Shown here: one piece after another, positions 29,068 through 39,490 of the stretch | Layout of the letters: every line of letters starts with the position of its first letter | Numbering within the stretch: position 1 is the stretch's first letter | Assembly: GCF_000496575.1 (NCBI RefSeq) | Contig: NZ_AYKT01000002.1 | Span: 369,600 to 433,599 of the forward strand | From: Geobacillus thermodenitrificans subsp. thermodenitrificans DSM 465 | GTDB taxonomy: Bacteria; Bacillota; Bacilli; Bacillales; Anoxybacillaceae | Direction: 5' to 3' | DNA length: 64,000 bases | The notes under the pieces: generated by a model | What the model was told of the DNA's origin: nothing | What the model saw: only the letters and a program-made list of their open reading frames with translations | Database searches by the model: none | Program-made: the position numbers and the translations under genes

Positions 29068-29823
29068 ATGGAAAACAGGCTTGTCGTGCAAATCGAGGAT
29101 GTGTCGTTTCGCTATGAAAAAGAGGAAGTGCTTGAACGCATCAATTTGGCGGTGCCAAAAGGAGCGTTTTTAGGGCTGGTCGGACCGAACGGCTCGGGGA
29201 AATCGACGCTCTTAAAATGCATGCTCGGCTTGTTAAAGCCGGATCGTGGCCGCATTTTCTTGTTCGGTGAGCCGATCGAGTCGTTTCGAGCATGGCATCG
29301 GATCGGATTTGTGTCGCAAAAAGCGAACAGCTTTAACCGTGGTTTTCCAGCGACCGTCGAGGAAGTAGTAGCGAGCGGATTGACGGCGAAACGCGGCTTG
29401 TTTCGCCGGTTGACGAAAGACGACCGCCGCACGGTCGAAGCGGCGTTGGAGGCGGTCGGTTTGCGTGGCTTGGCGAAGCGCAATATCGGGGAACTGTCCG
29501 GCGGCCAGCAGCAGCGGGGGTTTATCGCCCGCGCATTGGCGAGCAAGCCGGATTTGTTGATTTTAGACGAGCCGACCGTCGGTGTTGATGCTCGCCATGT
29601 GCATGAGTTTTATGAGCTGCTCGGCGATTTGAACCGCCGCGGTTTGACGCTTGTGCTTGTGACGCACGATATTGGGACGATCACGGATCGGGTAACCCAT
29701 ATCGCCTGCTTAAACAAGCGGCTTTATTTCCATGGAAACGCGGAAGAGTTCGAACGGCTTGGTGATGAGGCGATTTCACGGTTTTACGGCCATCCGCTTC
29801 ACGTTCTCTCCCACGAGCATTAA
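29068..29823 (+). CDS. znuC: Zinc ABC transporter ATP-binding protein
   Basis: The 251-residue ATPase of a high-affinity zinc importer. It has Walker A GPNGSGKSTLL, signature [15 protein letters not shown], Walker B LLILDEPTVGVD and switch histidine LVTHD. The operon contains the permease and the zinc repressor, and a Zur box precedes it, which together identify zinc rather than manganese as the substrate. No periplasmic-type zinc lipoprotein gene is next to it, so that part must be encoded elsewhere. Confidence 0.92.
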   Translation: MENRLVVQIEDVSFRYEKEEVLERINLAVPKGAFLGLVGPNGSGKSTLLKCMLGLLKPDRGRIFLFGEPIESFRAWHRIGFVSQKANSFNRGFPATVEEVVASGLTAKRGLFRRLTKDDRRTVEAALEAVGLRGLAKRNIGELSGGQQQRGFIARALASKPDLLILDEPTVGVDARHVHEFYELLGDLNRRGLTLVLVTHDIGTITDRVTHIACLNKRLYFHGNAEEFERLGDEAISRFYGHPLHVLSHEH

Positions 29824-29863
29824 GCGGGCGAAACAGAAACGGTTGATTGTGGAGGAATGACAT

Positions 29864-30700
29864 GTGTGGGAAGCCATTTGGCAATATGAATTTTTACGCA
29901 ATGCGTTTTTGGCCGGCATTTTGACCGGATTTGCCGCGCCGTTGCTCGGGGTGTTTATCGTTGTTCGGCGGTTGTCGCTCATCGCTGATGCGTTGAGCCA
30001 TGTGGCGCTTGCCGGCATTGCCGCCGGACTGCTGATCGGAAAGTCAGTTTCAACTGCCGCCGGCTGGAATCCACTTTACATCGGAATGGGCTTTTCCGTT
30101 GCCGGTTCGCTGCTCATTGAGAAGTTGCGCGCTGTTTATCGCCATTATGAAGAACTTGCCATTCCAATTATTTTATCGGCAGGCATTGGTCTAAGTGTCA
30201 TTTTGATTTCAATCGCTAACGGGTTTAACGCCGATTTGTTTTCCTATTTGTTTGGCAGCGTCAGCGCCGTGAGCAGCGATGATGTTTGGGCAGTGTTCGT
30301 GGTGGCTGTGATTGCCGCTGCCATTATTTTCGTGTTTTATAAGGAGCTATTTCTCCTTTCCTTTGATGAAGAATACGCCCGCGTCTCCGGCGTTCGCGCC
30401 AAGTTCATTCATTTTTTGTTTATTGTGCTTGTCGCCCTTGTCATCGCGTCATCAATGCGCATCGTCGGTGTGTTGCTCGTTTCTTCACTGATGACGCTGC
30501 CGGTGGCAGCGAGCATTCGCATCGCCAAAAGTTTTAAACAGGCGATCGTATTTTCCATTTTCTTCGGGGAGCTGTCGGTCATCATCGGGCTTTTGGCAGC
30601 GTATGAGCTCGATTGGGCACCGGGCGGGACGATCGTCATGCTGGCAGTCGCCATTTTGCTTCTCGTATTGGGATGGAAAAAATGGAAAAGGGGACGGTAG
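29864..30700 (+). CDS. znuB: Zinc ABC transporter permease
   Basis: The 278-residue membrane subunit of the ABC-3 family, with eight to nine hydrophobic helices and the family-conserved [28 protein letters not shown] place the start at GTG 29864 ([14 protein letters not shown]) behind GGAGGAATG; the ATG at 29862 is in a different frame. It works with ZnuC. zur begins 2 bp after its stop. Confidence 0.93.
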   Translation: MWEAIWQYEFLRNAFLAGILTGFAAPLLGVFIVVRRLSLIADALSHVALAGIAAGLLIGKSVSTAAGWNPLYIGMGFSVAGSLLIEKLRAVYRHYEELAIPIILSAGIGLSVILISIANGFNADLFSYLFGSVSAVSSDDVWAVFVVAVIAAAIIFVFYKELFLLSFDEEYARVSGVRAKFIHFLFIVLVALVIASSMRIVGVLLVSSLMTLPVAASIRIAKSFKQAIVFSIFFGELSVIIGLLAAYELDWAPGGTIVMLAVAILLLVLGWKKWKRGR

Positions 30701-30702
30701 TG

Positions 30703-31128
30703 ATGAAGATCGGCGAAGCGTTGCAGTTAATGAAAGAAAACGGATTTAAATATACTGAAAAACGAAAGCAAATGCTCGAGCTGTTTGCCGAGTGCGATAA
30801 ATATTTGACAGCAAAAGAAGTGCTTGAAGCGCTTCGCCCGGCGTATCCAGGCTTAAGCTTTGACACGGTGTATCGCAATTTGTCACTCTTCGCTACGCTT
30901 GGCATTTTGGAAATGACTGAGCTGTCCGGAGAAAAGCATTTCCGCTTTGCCTGTGATGCCCGCCATCATCACCACCATTTTATTTGCATCCAGTGTGGAA
31001 AAACAAAGGAAATTGATGCGTGCCCGATGGACGGGATCGGCACAGAGCTCGATGGCTATGAGATTGCTGACCATAAATTTGAAATTTACGGCACGTGTCC
31101 GCAATGCCAAAAACCTCTCCCGATATAA
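30703..31128 (+). CDS. zur: Zinc uptake regulator Zur (Fur family)
   Basis: A 141-residue Fur-family repressor. The winged helix occupies about residues 1-80 ([14 protein letters not shown] ... [17 protein letters not shown]). The dimer domain has the His-rich metal site [16 protein letters not shown] and a second CxxC (CPQC), giving the structural zinc site of four cysteines. Placed last in the zinc transporter operon, with a Zur box in front, it is a self-regulated zinc repressor. The ATG at 30703 follows AAAGGGGACGG; in-frame sequence to 30613 belongs to znuB in another frame. Confidence 0.94.
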   Translation: MKIGEALQLMKENGFKYTEKRKQMLELFAECDKYLTAKEVLEALRPAYPGLSFDTVYRNLSLFATLGILEMTELSGEKHFRFACDARHHHHHFICIQCGKTKEIDACPMDGIGTELDGYEIADHKFEIYGTCPQCQKPLPI

Positions 31129-31145
31129 GGCGGGAGAGGTTTTTT
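31112..31145 (+). terminator. Terminator after zur
   Basis: AACCTCTCCCG pairs perfectly with CGGGAGAGGTT around ATATAAGG and ends in TTTTTT. The stem contains the zur stop codon region. On the minus strand it can end yqfW, whose stop is in the T run. Confidence 0.92.
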
Positions 31146-31713
31146 ATGGCTGTAACCGCCGTTCTATTTCGCGCTTTGCTTCAAGCCAGTTTTTGACGCG
31201 GATAACGTTATCTGGAATCGGTCCTTGATTGTACGGGGTGTCGAACAAAATGACCGGGATGCCGCATTCTTCGCCAATGGCGCAGGCGTTGTCGTATTTG
31301 TCTTCAAAAAAAGCCGCGAGCTGATAGCGACGGACGGCGTCGATTTTATCATGTGATCCGATCAACTCAATATGATGGTAATGGACGCCATGCCGCTGAA
31401 ACCAACGTTCAGTGAGCTCATACAAATGGCGGCCGCGAGCGCTAATGTAAAATAGCTCGTATTTGTCTTTCCAACTATCGATCACCTCAAGCGCATAACG
31501 GGCAAGCGGGGCGCGTTCATAAATCTCCGCTTCATTTTCCTCCATCCAGCGATCCATTTCCTCTTCCGTTACGTCGTACAGCGGTGCCAAATTGTACTGT
31601 GTAATGTCGCCTAATGTGAGCGGTTTGCCAAATGATTCGTTTAAGTATGGAATGAATGTGCTTGGACATGTTATGGTACCGTCAATGTCAATACCGAGGC
31701 GTTGTCGCTTCAT
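31144..31713 (-). CDS. yqfW: HAD-type 5'-nucleotidase-like protein YqfW
   Basis: A 189-residue HAD hydrolase. Motif I is GIDIDGTITCPSTF; motif II FYISARGRH and motif III EDKYDNACAIGEECGIPVILFDTPYN are visible. It belongs to the NT5C-like nucleotidase group (YqfW in Bacillus); the true substrate is not known. It is convergent with zur and shares its terminator. Confidence 0.87.
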   Translation of the reverse strand: MKRQRLGIDIDGTITCPSTFIPYLNESFGKPLTLGDITQYNLAPLYDVTEEEMDRWMEENEAEIYERAPLARYALEVIDSWKDKYELFYISARGRHLYELTERWFQRHGVHYHHIELIGSHDKIDAVRRYQLAAFFEDKYDNACAIGEECGIPVILFDTPYNQGPIPDNVIRVKNWLEAKREIERRLQP

Positions 31714-31810
31714 CGCCTTATCCCCCTTTTAGAAAATATTCACACTGATAAAATGACGGCGGTTTCTCATACTAATAATGCTCCTTACTTTAGGAAAGCG
31801 AGGGAAGCAT

Positions 31811-32158
31811 ATGGCAGACAACCGCGAGCGCACGTATAATGAAAGTTACGTGCAATCGATCGGAAAAGAGGAACCAGAACGTCCTTTCATGGAAGAAACA
31901 GCGGCGGAGATCGCTGAGCCGATCCGTCGACGCGATGAGCGGAACGAAGAACGAGCAGGCGGCGCCGGGATTGGATGGACCGCTTTAGCGTTGTCCATTA
32001 TCGCTTTGTTTATGTGGCCGATTTTGTTAGGAGCGGCCGGCATTATTGTCGGTTTTATCGCACGTCGGCGCGGCGCAGAGACGCTTGGAGCGTGGGCCAT
32101 CGGGATCGGCGTTATCGCCATTCTCGTCCGCTTGTTCATTATGCCGTTTTATACGTAA
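31811..32158 (+). CDS. yqfX: YqfX-like membrane protein
   Basis: A 115-residue protein with a charged, Glu/Arg-rich first half and two membrane helices in the second (GIGWTALALSIIALFMWPILLGAAGIIVGFIARRRG, then AWAIGIGVIAILVRLFI). The double-helix hairpin with RRRG between resembles DUF4190-type domains. Function unknown. The start is ATG 31811; the earlier in-frame ATG at 31778 lacks a ribosome site. Confidence 0.82.
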   Translation: MADNRERTYNESYVQSIGKEEPERPFMEETAAEIAEPIRRRDERNEERAGGAGIGWTALALSIIALFMWPILLGAAGIIVGFIARRRGAETLGAWAIGIGVIAILVRLFIMPFYT

Positions 32159-32162
32159 AAAA

Positions 32163-32200
32163 AGCGAGGGTGTCCTCAAGCGAGGACGCCCTTTTTTGTT
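32163..32200 (+). terminator. Terminator after yqfX
   Basis: GCGAGGGTGTCCTC and GAGGACGCCC form a long stem with an AAGC loop and TTTTTT follows. A-rich sequence in front makes it usable from ispG too. Confidence 0.85.
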
Positions 32201-32218
32201 CTTTTGACCGTGTTTCGA

Positions 32219-33343
32219 TTACTCCACGGCATTCCCTTTCAGAGCCGCTTCTTTTTCCTTTTGTTTCGCAAAATATTCCTCAGCCAGCTTGTCGATTTCT
32301 TTCTTCAATTCTTCGACCATCTGCTCTTCTGGCACTTTGCGGACAATTTTGCCGTGGCGGAACAACAGGCCTTCGCCACGGGCGCCGGCAATGCCGATAT
32401 CGGCTTCGCGCGCTTCACCCGGTCCGTTGACGGCGCAACCAAGCACGGCAACTTTGATCGGTGCTTTAATTTTGGCGATATAGTCCTCGATTTCATTGGC
32501 GATGCTGATTAAATCGATCTCAATCCGTCCGCACGTCGGGCAGGAAATGAGCGTCGCCGCATTGGAGGCAAGCCCGAACGTTTTTAAAATTTCACGCGCT
32601 ACTTTCACTTCTTCGACCGGATCGGCACTTAAGGAAATACGGATCGTATTGCCGATGCCTTTGCTTAAAATGGCACCGAGCCCGACCGCGCTTTTAATCG
32701 TACCGGAAAAGAGTGTTCCGGCCTCGGTAATGCCGACGTGAAGCGGATAGTCAAACGTGCGCGCCGCTTTTTCATATGCTTCAATGGCGAGACGCACATC
32801 GGACGCTTTTAACGAGACAATAATATCGTGAAAATCAAGCTCCTCTAAAATGCGGATATGGTATAAGGCGCTTTCCACCATGCCTTCGGCTGTAGGATAT
32901 CCGTATTTTTCCAAAATGCGTTTCTCAAGCGACCCGGCGTTGACACCGATACGGATGGGCACGCCGCGTTCTTTTGCGGCTTTGACGACCGCCTCGACTT
33001 TCTCTCGGCGCCCAATATTGCCCGGGTTGATGCGAATTTTATCGACGCCGCCTTCGATCGCTTTTAACGCCAATTTATAGTCAAAGTGAATGTCGGCGAC
33101 AAGCGGGATGTTAATTCGCTTTTTAATTTCTGGTATGGCATCAGCCGCCCGTTCGTCCGGACAGGCAACGCGGACGATTTGGCAGCCCGCTTCCTCAAGC
33201 CGGTGAATTTGGGCTACGGTCGCGTCGACATCGTGCGTTTTTGTCGTTGTCATGCTTTGGATAATGACTTCATTGTTGCCGCCGATCGTCAGCGACCCGA
33301 CGCGGACTGGCCTTGTTTTTGAACGATGGATGATTTCACTCAC
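32219..33343 (-). CDS. ispG: 4-hydroxy-3-methylbut-2-en-1-yl diphosphate synthase
   Basis: IspG converts MEcPP to HMBPP, the step before IspH, with a 4Fe-4S cluster. The 374-residue protein has a TIM-barrel front ([30 protein letters not shown]) and the C-terminal cluster domain with CPTCGR and [12 protein letters not shown] start at GTG 33343 ([16 protein letters not shown]), which follows TAAAGGAGCG; the frame continues to 33424 without a ribosome site. Together with ispH the window contains both iron-sulfur enzymes of the pathway. Confidence 0.95.
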   Translation of the reverse strand: MSEIIHRSKTRPVRVGSLTIGGNNEVIIQSMTTTKTHDVDATVAQIHRLEEAGCQIVRVACPDERAADAIPEIKKRINIPLVADIHFDYKLALKAIEGGVDKIRINPGNIGRREKVEAVVKAAKERGVPIRIGVNAGSLEKRILEKYGYPTAEGMVESALYHIRILEELDFHDIIVSLKASDVRLAIEAYEKAARTFDYPLHVGITEAGTLFSGTIKSAVGLGAILSKGIGNTIRISLSADPVEEVKVAREILKTFGLASNAATLISCPTCGRIEIDLISIANEIEDYIAKIKAPIKVAVLGCAVNGPGEAREADIGIAGARGEGLLFRHGKIVRKVPEEQMVEELKKEIDKLAEEYFAKQKEKEAALKGNAVE

Positions 33344-33426
33344 GGAAATTCGCTCCTTTAAAAACGAGTGCTTTTCTGCACTAAGTTTATCAATAGTGAT
33401 GGGCATTGACAAGAAATTCGCCACGT

Positions 33427-33738
33427 TTATTTTTCGTATATCGGAATTTTGTATGTTTTCCCGATTTGAAGAGCATTTGCTTTTGCTTCAGGATTTAGCC
33501 TTTCAAAGTCGCGAATCAATGTCTCAATGGAAACGGGGATCGGCCCTTGCTGTTCGCGTTCGGCAATCGATAAGAGCGTGTCGCCGGCTTTGATTTTGAC
33601 CATCTTATAGGCGGGGATGCTTGTCCTCTCTTGAACAGCCAGAGGTTTCGATGACACTGGAAGTGTTCCGACCGTTAAATCTTTGTACGCAATATAGCCA
33701 ACAAGGAAGACGATAAGCAACAGAAACCACTTTTTCAT
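33427..33738 (-). CDS. yqfZ: LysM-containing protein YqfZ
   Basis: A 103-residue secreted or membrane-anchored protein: one N-terminal hydrophobic helix ([15 protein letters not shown]) and a C-terminal LysM domain ([19 protein letters not shown] ... [14 protein letters not shown]) that binds peptidoglycan. Bacillus YqfZ is spore-associated. ATG 33738 is close behind GGGGG; a TTG at 33750 in frame is a weaker alternative. It shares direction with ispG. Confidence 0.85.
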   Translation of the reverse strand: MKKWFLLLIVFLVGYIAYKDLTVGTLPVSSKPLAVQERTSIPAYKMVKIKAGDTLLSIAEREQQGPIPVSIETLIRDFERLNPEAKANALQIGKTYKIPIYEK

Positions 33739-33902
33739 TGTATCCCCCAACGCTTTTTTTATGAAATGTATGCTTGTCCGTTCAAAATATGAGAGCTATT
33801 CCGTAAAACGTTACAAAATGTTCAGGCGGCGTTGAGATGGATTGACATAATGGAAGAGGAGACGAGGACAGTCATGAGGCAATCATTCGGAAAGATGAGC
33901 TA

Positions 33903-34001
33903 ATGAGTTTATTTGTCAGTATTTGGCTCTCCTCAGTCGGGACGGTTAGCGCGATGTTGTATGTAAAAGCGAAACGTGAGACGATGCGTAGATCGGATTA
34001 A
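33903..34001 (+). CDS. Possible 32-residue membrane microprotein
   Basis: A short frame ATG to TAA encodes MSLFVSIWLSSVGTVSAMLY followed by a basic tail VKAKRETMRRSD. It could be a single-pass membrane peptide. The ribosome site is poor (AAAGATGAG), and TTGACA with TATGTA-like boxes nearby are not decisive. The 350-bp gap between yqfZ and the DUF1189 gene holds nothing else I can name apart from the terminator at 34069. Confidence 0.2.
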   Translation: MSLFVSIWLSSVGTVSAMLYVKAKRETMRRSD

Positions 34002-34068
34002 GATCGTTGGGCTCGGTCAAATGGTGGGGGGAAAGATATCGCACAGTTTGAAATGGACGGATAAAAAA

Positions 34069-34094
34069 AGCCGCCAAGGATAGGCTTGGCGGCT
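34069..34094 (-). terminator. Terminator of the DUF1189 gene
   Basis: AGCCGCCAAG and CTTGGCGGCT (10-bp perfect stem) are followed on the minus strand by TTTTTTT. The stem overlaps the stop codon of the gene. Confidence 0.88.
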
Positions 34095-34869
34095 AACTGT
34101 TCGCCCGCGCGGCCGGCACTTCCTTAATGGCCAAAAAGAGGACAGCGAGCGAAACGAACCAATGAATAAATGTGCTGTAAGGCACGATCGTTTGAACAGT
34201 TTCCATCAAAGTAAAAAAGATGGTCGACAACGTAATGGCGTAAGCTGCCATGATCCATGTATGGCGGTAGCGAAGCTTTTTGTCTAACATGCCGGCAAAA
34301 AGGAGACCGAACAAGGCGAATACGCACACACCGATGAATTTCCCCAAACAGGCGAGCACGTATAAGACAAGACCGAAAAGTGGAATAAGCACGGGGAGAA
34401 GTGACTGCAAGCTGGTGATAAACGTATGCACATCTTCATCAGTGATGGTCACGTCGGGAAAAGTCGCATAGCTGTAATGCTGCGCTTGGTGGCTGGCGAC
34501 GAGCACAGCTTCATGTTTCAACAAAGCGATGGCGTTTGGAAATCGCTCTACTTCCTCTCTCGTCACTTCACCCGTGCTGTCAAAAATGATTGTAAACCCG
34601 CCTTGGTCAATATGGATCGGTTCGGTTGCTGCTGACTGAAGCTCCCCGTTTTCAATCGAAAAGGGCGGGAGGTCGTTACGCAGCAAAGCGCTCGTTGTGC
34701 GAATGCTCTCGGCTAGTGACGTCGAAGCATAGTAAAAAGTCGGAAGAACGGATAAAAGCGTCAGTAAAAACAAATAGCCAATTGTTTTTCCAATCCCTTG
34801 AAATCGAAAACGAGCGATATCTTTTGGGGAATACAGACTTTTCCATAATTGGACAAATACGTTCATCAT
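34093..34869 (-). CDS. yqgB: DUF1189 membrane protein (YqgB-like)
   Basis: A 258-residue protein beginning MMNVFVQLWKSLYSPKDIAR, typical of DUF1189/YqgB of Bacillus. One helix near residue 35 is followed by an extracytoplasmic part of about 100 residues and then four helices. Function unknown. Two consecutive ATGs (34869, 34866) follow AAAGGTGTGG; the in-frame frame further up to 34893 lacks a site. Its location before sodA is conserved. Confidence 0.82.
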   Translation of the reverse strand: MMNVFVQLWKSLYSPKDIARFRFQGIGKTIGYLFLLTLLSVLPTFYYASTSLAESIRTTSALLRNDLPPFSIENGELQSAATEPIHIDQGGFTIIFDSTGEVTREEVERFPNAIALLKHEAVLVASHQAQHYSYATFPDVTITDEDVHTFITSLQSLLPVLIPLFGLVLYVLACLGKFIGVCVFALFGLLFAGMLDKKLRYRHTWIMAAYAITLSTIFFTLMETVQTIVPYSTFIHWFVSLAVLFLAIKEVPAARANS

Positions 34870-35050
34870 GGCCACACCTTTCCTTTTCTCCATTTTCCAT
34901 TGTATATGTTGAGAAAAGGGAATTCAACTGTGAGTGCTTTCGGCCATCAGCAGACAAGCAAATTCATTGAAACATTGTGGTAATTTTGGTAAGCTAATTT
35001 TACATGGACGGCACTACGTCCGCATTACATAACAAAAGGAGGAGATTTGC

Positions 35051-35665
35051 ATGCCATTTGAACTGCCGGCATTGCCGTATGCGTACGATGCGCTCGAGCC
35101 GCATATCGACAAAGAAACGATGACCATTCACCACACGAAGCATCATAACACGTACGTGACGAACTTAAATGCAGCGCTTGAAGGACACGCTGATTTGCAA
35201 AACAAATCGCTTGAAGAATTGCTCAGCAATTTGGAAGCCCTTCCTGAAAGCATTCGCACTGCAGTGCGCAACAACGGCGGCGGCCATGCGAACCATTCGC
35301 TGTTCTGGACGATTTTGTCTCCAAACGGCGGTGGTGAGCCGACAGGCGAACTGGCTGAAGCCATCAACAAAAAATTCGGCAGCTTTGCGGCGTTTAAAGA
35401 CGAGTTTTCGAAAGCAGCTGCTGGCCGTTTTGGTTCCGGCTGGGCATGGCTTGTCGTCAACAACGGCGAGCTGGAAATTACGAGCACGCCGAACCAAGAC
35501 TCGCCGATCATGGAAGGCAAAACGCCGATCCTCGGTTTGGACGTTTGGGAGCATGCTTACTACCTGAAATATCAAAACCGTCGTCCGGAATACATCGCGG
35601 CGTTCTGGAACGTCGTCAACTGGGACGAAGTAGCGAAACGATACAGCGAAGCGAAAGCAAAATAA
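35051..35665 (+). CDS. sodA: Superoxide dismutase [Mn]
   Basis: SodA removes superoxide. The 204-residue Fe/Mn-family enzyme has [20 protein letters not shown], the metal ligands in [16 protein letters not shown], and [20 protein letters not shown], and the Gly-rich GGGHANHS and GSGWAWL typical of the manganese form. It is close to the well-known G. stearothermophilus Mn-SOD. The start follows AAAGGAGGAG. It is monocistronic with a terminator. Confidence 0.97.
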   Translation: MPFELPALPYAYDALEPHIDKETMTIHHTKHHNTYVTNLNAALEGHADLQNKSLEELLSNLEALPESIRTAVRNNGGGHANHSLFWTILSPNGGGEPTGELAEAINKKFGSFAAFKDEFSKAAAGRFGSGWAWLVVNNGELEITSTPNQDSPIMEGKTPILGLDVWEHAYYLKYQNRRPEYIAAFWNVVNWDEVAKRYSEAKAK

Positions 35666-35686
35666 GTAGATCCACGATGAAAAAAG

Positions 35687-35715
35687 CGGGGCGAATGAGT
35701 CGCCCCGTTTTTTTC
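35687..35715 (+). terminator. Terminator after sodA
   Basis: CGGGGCGA/TCGCCCCG with loop ATGAG and a run of T. Confidence 0.93.
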
Positions 35716-35785
35716 ATTAACTTAAAAGTGCATAGCAGCAGCGGAAATGGTCACACTACCGGATAGATGAAAAGGGGAGTTTGCG

Positions 35786-37078
35786 ATGTCATTATTTGAA
35801 AAATTGACTGGCCAAGAACGGGTGGACCGTGATTTGCTGCTGCTTCTTTTTATCGGTGGGTTTTATTCGCTTGCTGTATCGCTGTCAAATACGTTTGTCA
35901 ACATTTATTTATGGAAACAGACCGGTGATTTTCGAGACTTGGCGCTGTATAATTTGGCGGTCGTCATCATGCAGCCGCTGACGTTTATATTCGCCGGCCG
36001 GCTGGCGAAACAGATCGACCGCATTCTCATCCTACGGCTTGGGGTGTCGTGTTTAGCCGTTTTTTTTGTCACCGTTTTGCTTGTTGGTTCCCGCGCTCAT
36101 CAATATTTGCTCTTTCTCGGCGCACTGTTGGGGATCGGCTATGGCTTTTATTGGCTGGCGTTTAACGTGTTGACATTTGAAATTACGGAACCGGAGACGC
36201 GCGACTTTTTTAACGGTTTCTTCGGAGTGCTGACATCATCAGCCGGCATGATCGGACCGATTGCCGCCGGTTATATGATCTCATCGCTCGCCGGTCTGAA
36301 AGGGTATACGCTCGTTTTCTCGCTGTCACTTGGCTTGTTTATTATCGCTGTACTGCTCAGCTTCTTTCTCAAACGTCGCACAGCGGCGGGAAAATATTTA
36401 TTTGTTCGCATTTTAAAGGAACGCAATAAAAACCGGAACTGGCGGCTCATTACGAATGCGCACTTTTTTCAAGGATTGCGTGAAGGTTCGTTTGTGTTCG
36501 TCATTTCGGTGTTGGTGTATGTCACCTCGAACAGCGAATGGGCGCTTGGCAAGTATGGGCTCGTCAATTCATTTACATCGTTTGTCGCCTATTATGCGGT
36601 TTCCCGGCTGATGAAACGGGAATATCGGATGAAAGCCATTTTATTAGGTGGACTGTTGCTATATGCAGCCATTTTTCTTATTGTCTTTCAGCCGTCTTAC
36701 CCCCGCTTGATTATTTATGCTGCCACGATCGCCATCGCTTACCCGCTTTTGCTCGTTCCGTATTCATCGTTAACGTTTGACGTGATAGGTAAAAGTTGGA
36801 AATCGGCAGAAGCGCGTGTTGAGTACATTGTCGTCCGCGAGCTGTTTTTGAACGTTGGGAGGGTGGCATCGATTTTAGCCTTTTTAGCGGCAATGGCACT
36901 CTTCGGGGAAAAGATCGGCATTCGCGTTCTCATGTTTGTGTGTGGGGCTGGACATTTGGTGATTTACTGGTTTGTCCGTCGCATTCGCTTCACGGATGGC
37001 CACCCGGAGCGGGATCGACAAGAGCCGCTTCTGCTTCGGACGAAACTGGCCGGCGAACGGGGCGGTCCGTCGGGGTAA
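35786..37078 (+). CDS. yqgE: Major facilitator superfamily transporter YqgE
   Basis: A 430-residue membrane protein with about twelve hydrophobic helices arranged in two halves, and the FAGRLAKQIDRILILRLG loop that resembles the MFS signature between helices 2 and 3. It corresponds by position to Bacillus YqgE, between sodA and pbpA. The transported compound is unknown. Confidence 0.82.
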   Translation: MSLFEKLTGQERVDRDLLLLLFIGGFYSLAVSLSNTFVNIYLWKQTGDFRDLALYNLAVVIMQPLTFIFAGRLAKQIDRILILRLGVSCLAVFFVTVLLVGSRAHQYLLFLGALLGIGYGFYWLAFNVLTFEITEPETRDFFNGFFGVLTSSAGMIGPIAAGYMISSLAGLKGYTLVFSLSLGLFIIAVLLSFFLKRRTAAGKYLFVRILKERNKNRNWRLITNAHFFQGLREGSFVFVISVLVYVTSNSEWALGKYGLVNSFTSFVAYYAVSRLMKREYRMKAILLGGLLLYAAIFLIVFQPSYPRLIIYAATIAIAYPLLLVPYSSLTFDVIGKSWKSAEARVEYIVVRELFLNVGRVASILAFLAAMALFGEKIGIRVLMFVCGAGHLVIYWFVRRIRFTDGHPERDRQEPLLLRTKLAGERGGPSG

Positions 37079-37155
37079 AAGGGTTGCCCATGTTTTTCCC
37101 TAGCCATGCCTGCCTTTTTCTTTTACAATAGGGAGAGGGAAAGGAGGACCGGGGG

Positions 37156-39255
37156 ATGAAACGGAAAAAGCGGGCGCAAGTACCGATTCGTTTAAACATT
37201 TTGTTTTTCTTTGTCTTTTTATTGTTTTCGGCGCTGATTTTACGCTTGGGCGTCGTGCAAATTGTGTATGGGGAGGATTACCGCCGCGAAGTGGAACGGA
37301 CGCAGGATCAGATTGTCAGCACGCCGGTGCCACGCGGCAAAATTTACGATCGGTTCGGCCAGGTGATCGTCGATAATACGCCGCAAAAAGCGATTACGTA
37401 CACGCGCTCAAAAACGACCCAACCGGAAGAAATATTGGAAGTGGCGAAAAAGCTCGCCCAATATATCGATATTCCAGATGCAGAAGAAAAAGTGACCGAG
37501 CGCGATATGAAAGACTATTGGATTTTGACTCACCCAGACGAGGCGAAAAAGAAAGTGAGCGAACGAGAACGAAAAGCGTTCGCTGATCAAGGGTTGACGC
37601 AAAAAGAGATTGACAAAAAAGTGTATGAGTGGACGCTCGATCGCATTACGAAGCAAGATCTAGAGCAAATTTCCAAAGCAGAACTTGAAGTGATCGCCAT
37701 TAAGCATGAGATGGAAAGCGGTTATGCGCTGACGCCGCAAATAGTGAAAAGCAAAGGGGTGACTGACCGCGAATATGCGGTCGTCAGTGAGCATTTGAGC
37801 GAGCTGCCTGGTGTCAACACTACCGTTGACTGGGAGCGGAAGTACATCTATGACAACACGTTTCGCTCTGTGCTCGGAAGCGTGACAGAAGAAGATGAGG
37901 GCGTCCCGCGCGAGCGGCTCGACCACTTTTTAGCCCGCGATTACAGTCGCAACGACCGCGTCGGCAAAAGCTACTTGGAGATGCAGTATGAAGAAGTGCT
38001 GCACGGCAAAAAGGCGAAAGTAAAAAACATTGTTGACAAATCGGGCAACATCGTCTCGGTTGAGCAAGTGTCCCCAGGTGAGCGCGGCAAAGATCTCGTT
38101 TTGACGATCGATGCCGAGCTGCAGCAAAAAGTGGAACAAATTATCCAAGAAGAGATTTTGGCGACGAAGCGGAAAGGGCGTTCGCCACTGTTGGATCGGG
38201 CGTTCGTCGTCATGATGAATCCGAAAACAGGCGAAGTGCTGGCGATGGCCGGCAAACTGCTCCAAGACGGCAAGTTTGTTGACTTTGCCATCGGCAATAT
38301 TACGTCAGCTTATGCGATGGGGTCGGCGGTGAAAGGGGCAACGGTGCTCACCGGCTTCCAAACGGGAGTGCTCCATCCGAATACGTATATTCGGGATGAG
38401 CCGCTGCATATTAAGGGAACTCCAGTTAAAAAATCTTGGAAAACGATGGGGACCATTAATGAGCTGACAGCTCTTAAGCAGTCATCGAACGTTTATATGT
38501 TTAAAACAGCGATCGCTATTGGCGGCGGTACATACCGTCCGAATCAATCGCTTAAGATCAATCCAGATGCATTTACGACGATTCGCCATTATTTCAGCCA
38601 ATTCGGCTTGGGCGTGAAAACCGGCATCGATTTGCCGAACGAATTGGGCGGTTTCCAAGGCCAAAGTACGCGCGGCGGGTTTTTGCTTGACTTGTCGATC
38701 GGTCAGTATGACATGTATACGCCAATGCAGTTGGCACAATACGTCTCAACGATCGCCAACGGCGGCTACCGGATGAAGCCGCTCCTTGTCAAAGAAATCC
38801 GCGATCCGTCCATTGACGGAAAAACGCCTGGCCGGACTATTCAACAGTTTGAGCCGGTCGTCTTAAACCGCGTTGATATGAAGACTGAATACATTCAACG
38901 TGTGCAGGAAGGATTCCGCCGTGTCATGCAAGAGCCGGGCGGAACGGCGTATTCGTATTTCGCCAATGCTTCGTACAAGCCAGCCGGTAAAACAGGGACG
39001 GCCGAAGCGTTTTATGATGGGCCGATTAAAAGCCGACGCAATGATCCGACATACAATTTGACACTCGTCGGCTATGCACCGTATAACGACCCGCAAGTAT
39101 CGTTCGCTATCGTTGTCCCATGGGCGACGCAGGGGGATAGCGATGGCATTAACAACCGGATCGGCCGTCGCATTTTAGATGCTTATTTTGACTTGAAGGC
39201 GAAACGAACGGCTGGGGAAACGACGGCTACTGATGCAGAGACAAACGAACAATGA
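37156..39255 (+). CDS. pbpA: Penicillin-binding protein 2 (class B transpeptidase)
   Basis: A monofunctional cell-wall transpeptidase. The 699-residue protein has an N-terminal membrane helix (about residues 13-35), the class B dimerisation domain starting [15 protein letters not shown], and a transpeptidase domain with the three catalytic motifs: SAVK with active Ser at residue 390, SSN at 443-445 and KTG at 612-614. Bacillus PbpA works in rod elongation and spore outgrowth. Length and motifs are intact. It lies behind AAAGGAGGACC and ends with a terminator. Confidence 0.95.
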   Translation: MKRKKRAQVPIRLNILFFFVFLLFSALILRLGVVQIVYGEDYRREVERTQDQIVSTPVPRGKIYDRFGQVIVDNTPQKAITYTRSKTTQPEEILEVAKKLAQYIDIPDAEEKVTERDMKDYWILTHPDEAKKKVSERERKAFADQGLTQKEIDKKVYEWTLDRITKQDLEQISKAELEVIAIKHEMESGYALTPQIVKSKGVTDREYAVVSEHLSELPGVNTTVDWERKYIYDNTFRSVLGSVTEEDEGVPRERLDHFLARDYSRNDRVGKSYLEMQYEEVLHGKKAKVKNIVDKSGNIVSVEQVSPGERGKDLVLTIDAELQQKVEQIIQEEILATKRKGRSPLLDRAFVVMMNPKTGEVLAMAGKLLQDGKFVDFAIGNITSAYAMGSAVKGATVLTGFQTGVLHPNTYIRDEPLHIKGTPVKKSWKTMGTINELTALKQSSNVYMFKTAIAIGGGTYRPNQSLKINPDAFTTIRHYFSQFGLGVKTGIDLPNELGGFQGQSTRGGFLLDLSIGQYDMYTPMQLAQYVSTIANGGYRMKPLLVKEIRDPSIDGKTPGRTIQQFEPVVLNRVDMKTEYIQRVQEGFRRVMQEPGGTAYSYFANASYKPAGKTGTAEAFYDGPIKSRRNDPTYNLTLVGYAPYNDPQVSFAIVVPWATQGDSDGINNRIGRRILDAYFDLKAKRTAGETTATDAETNEQ

Positions 39256-39267
39256 CCATTGAAGCTG

Positions 39268-39308
39268 ATTCGATCAGGATATTTTCCGGTCGGATCGGCT
39301 TTTTTTTA
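39268..39308 (+). terminator. Terminator after pbpA
   Basis: AGCTGATTCGATC can pair with GGTCGGATCGGCT using several G-T pairs, and TTTTTTT follows. Confidence 0.75.
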
Positions 39309-39395
39309 TTTTCTTGCTCGGCGAAAGAGCATTAGAACATGGGCGAATGGGGAGGTATTAAGGAGGGGGAACCGATCTGATGAAAACGATTGGAG

Positions 39396-39449
39396 TTTAT
39401 ATAATCTTAACATTCCGTTTAAACCTCGTTAATAGCCTTCACTTATGAT
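39396..39449 (+). promoter_or_regulatory. PhoP box and promoter of pstS
   Basis: Four direct repeats TTTATA (39396), TTAACA (39407), TTTAAA (39418) and TTAATA (39429) recur every 11 bp, each 6+5 bp, matching the tandem TT(A/T/C)ACA repeats bound by phosphorylated PhoP. A TATGAT -10 box lies at 39444-39449, so PhoP would replace the -35 box. The pst operon should therefore be induced by phosphate starvation. Confidence 0.8.
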
Positions 39450-39490
39450 AGGACATGTAAGAGAAAACGAATGGTGTAGGGGGAAAAACG

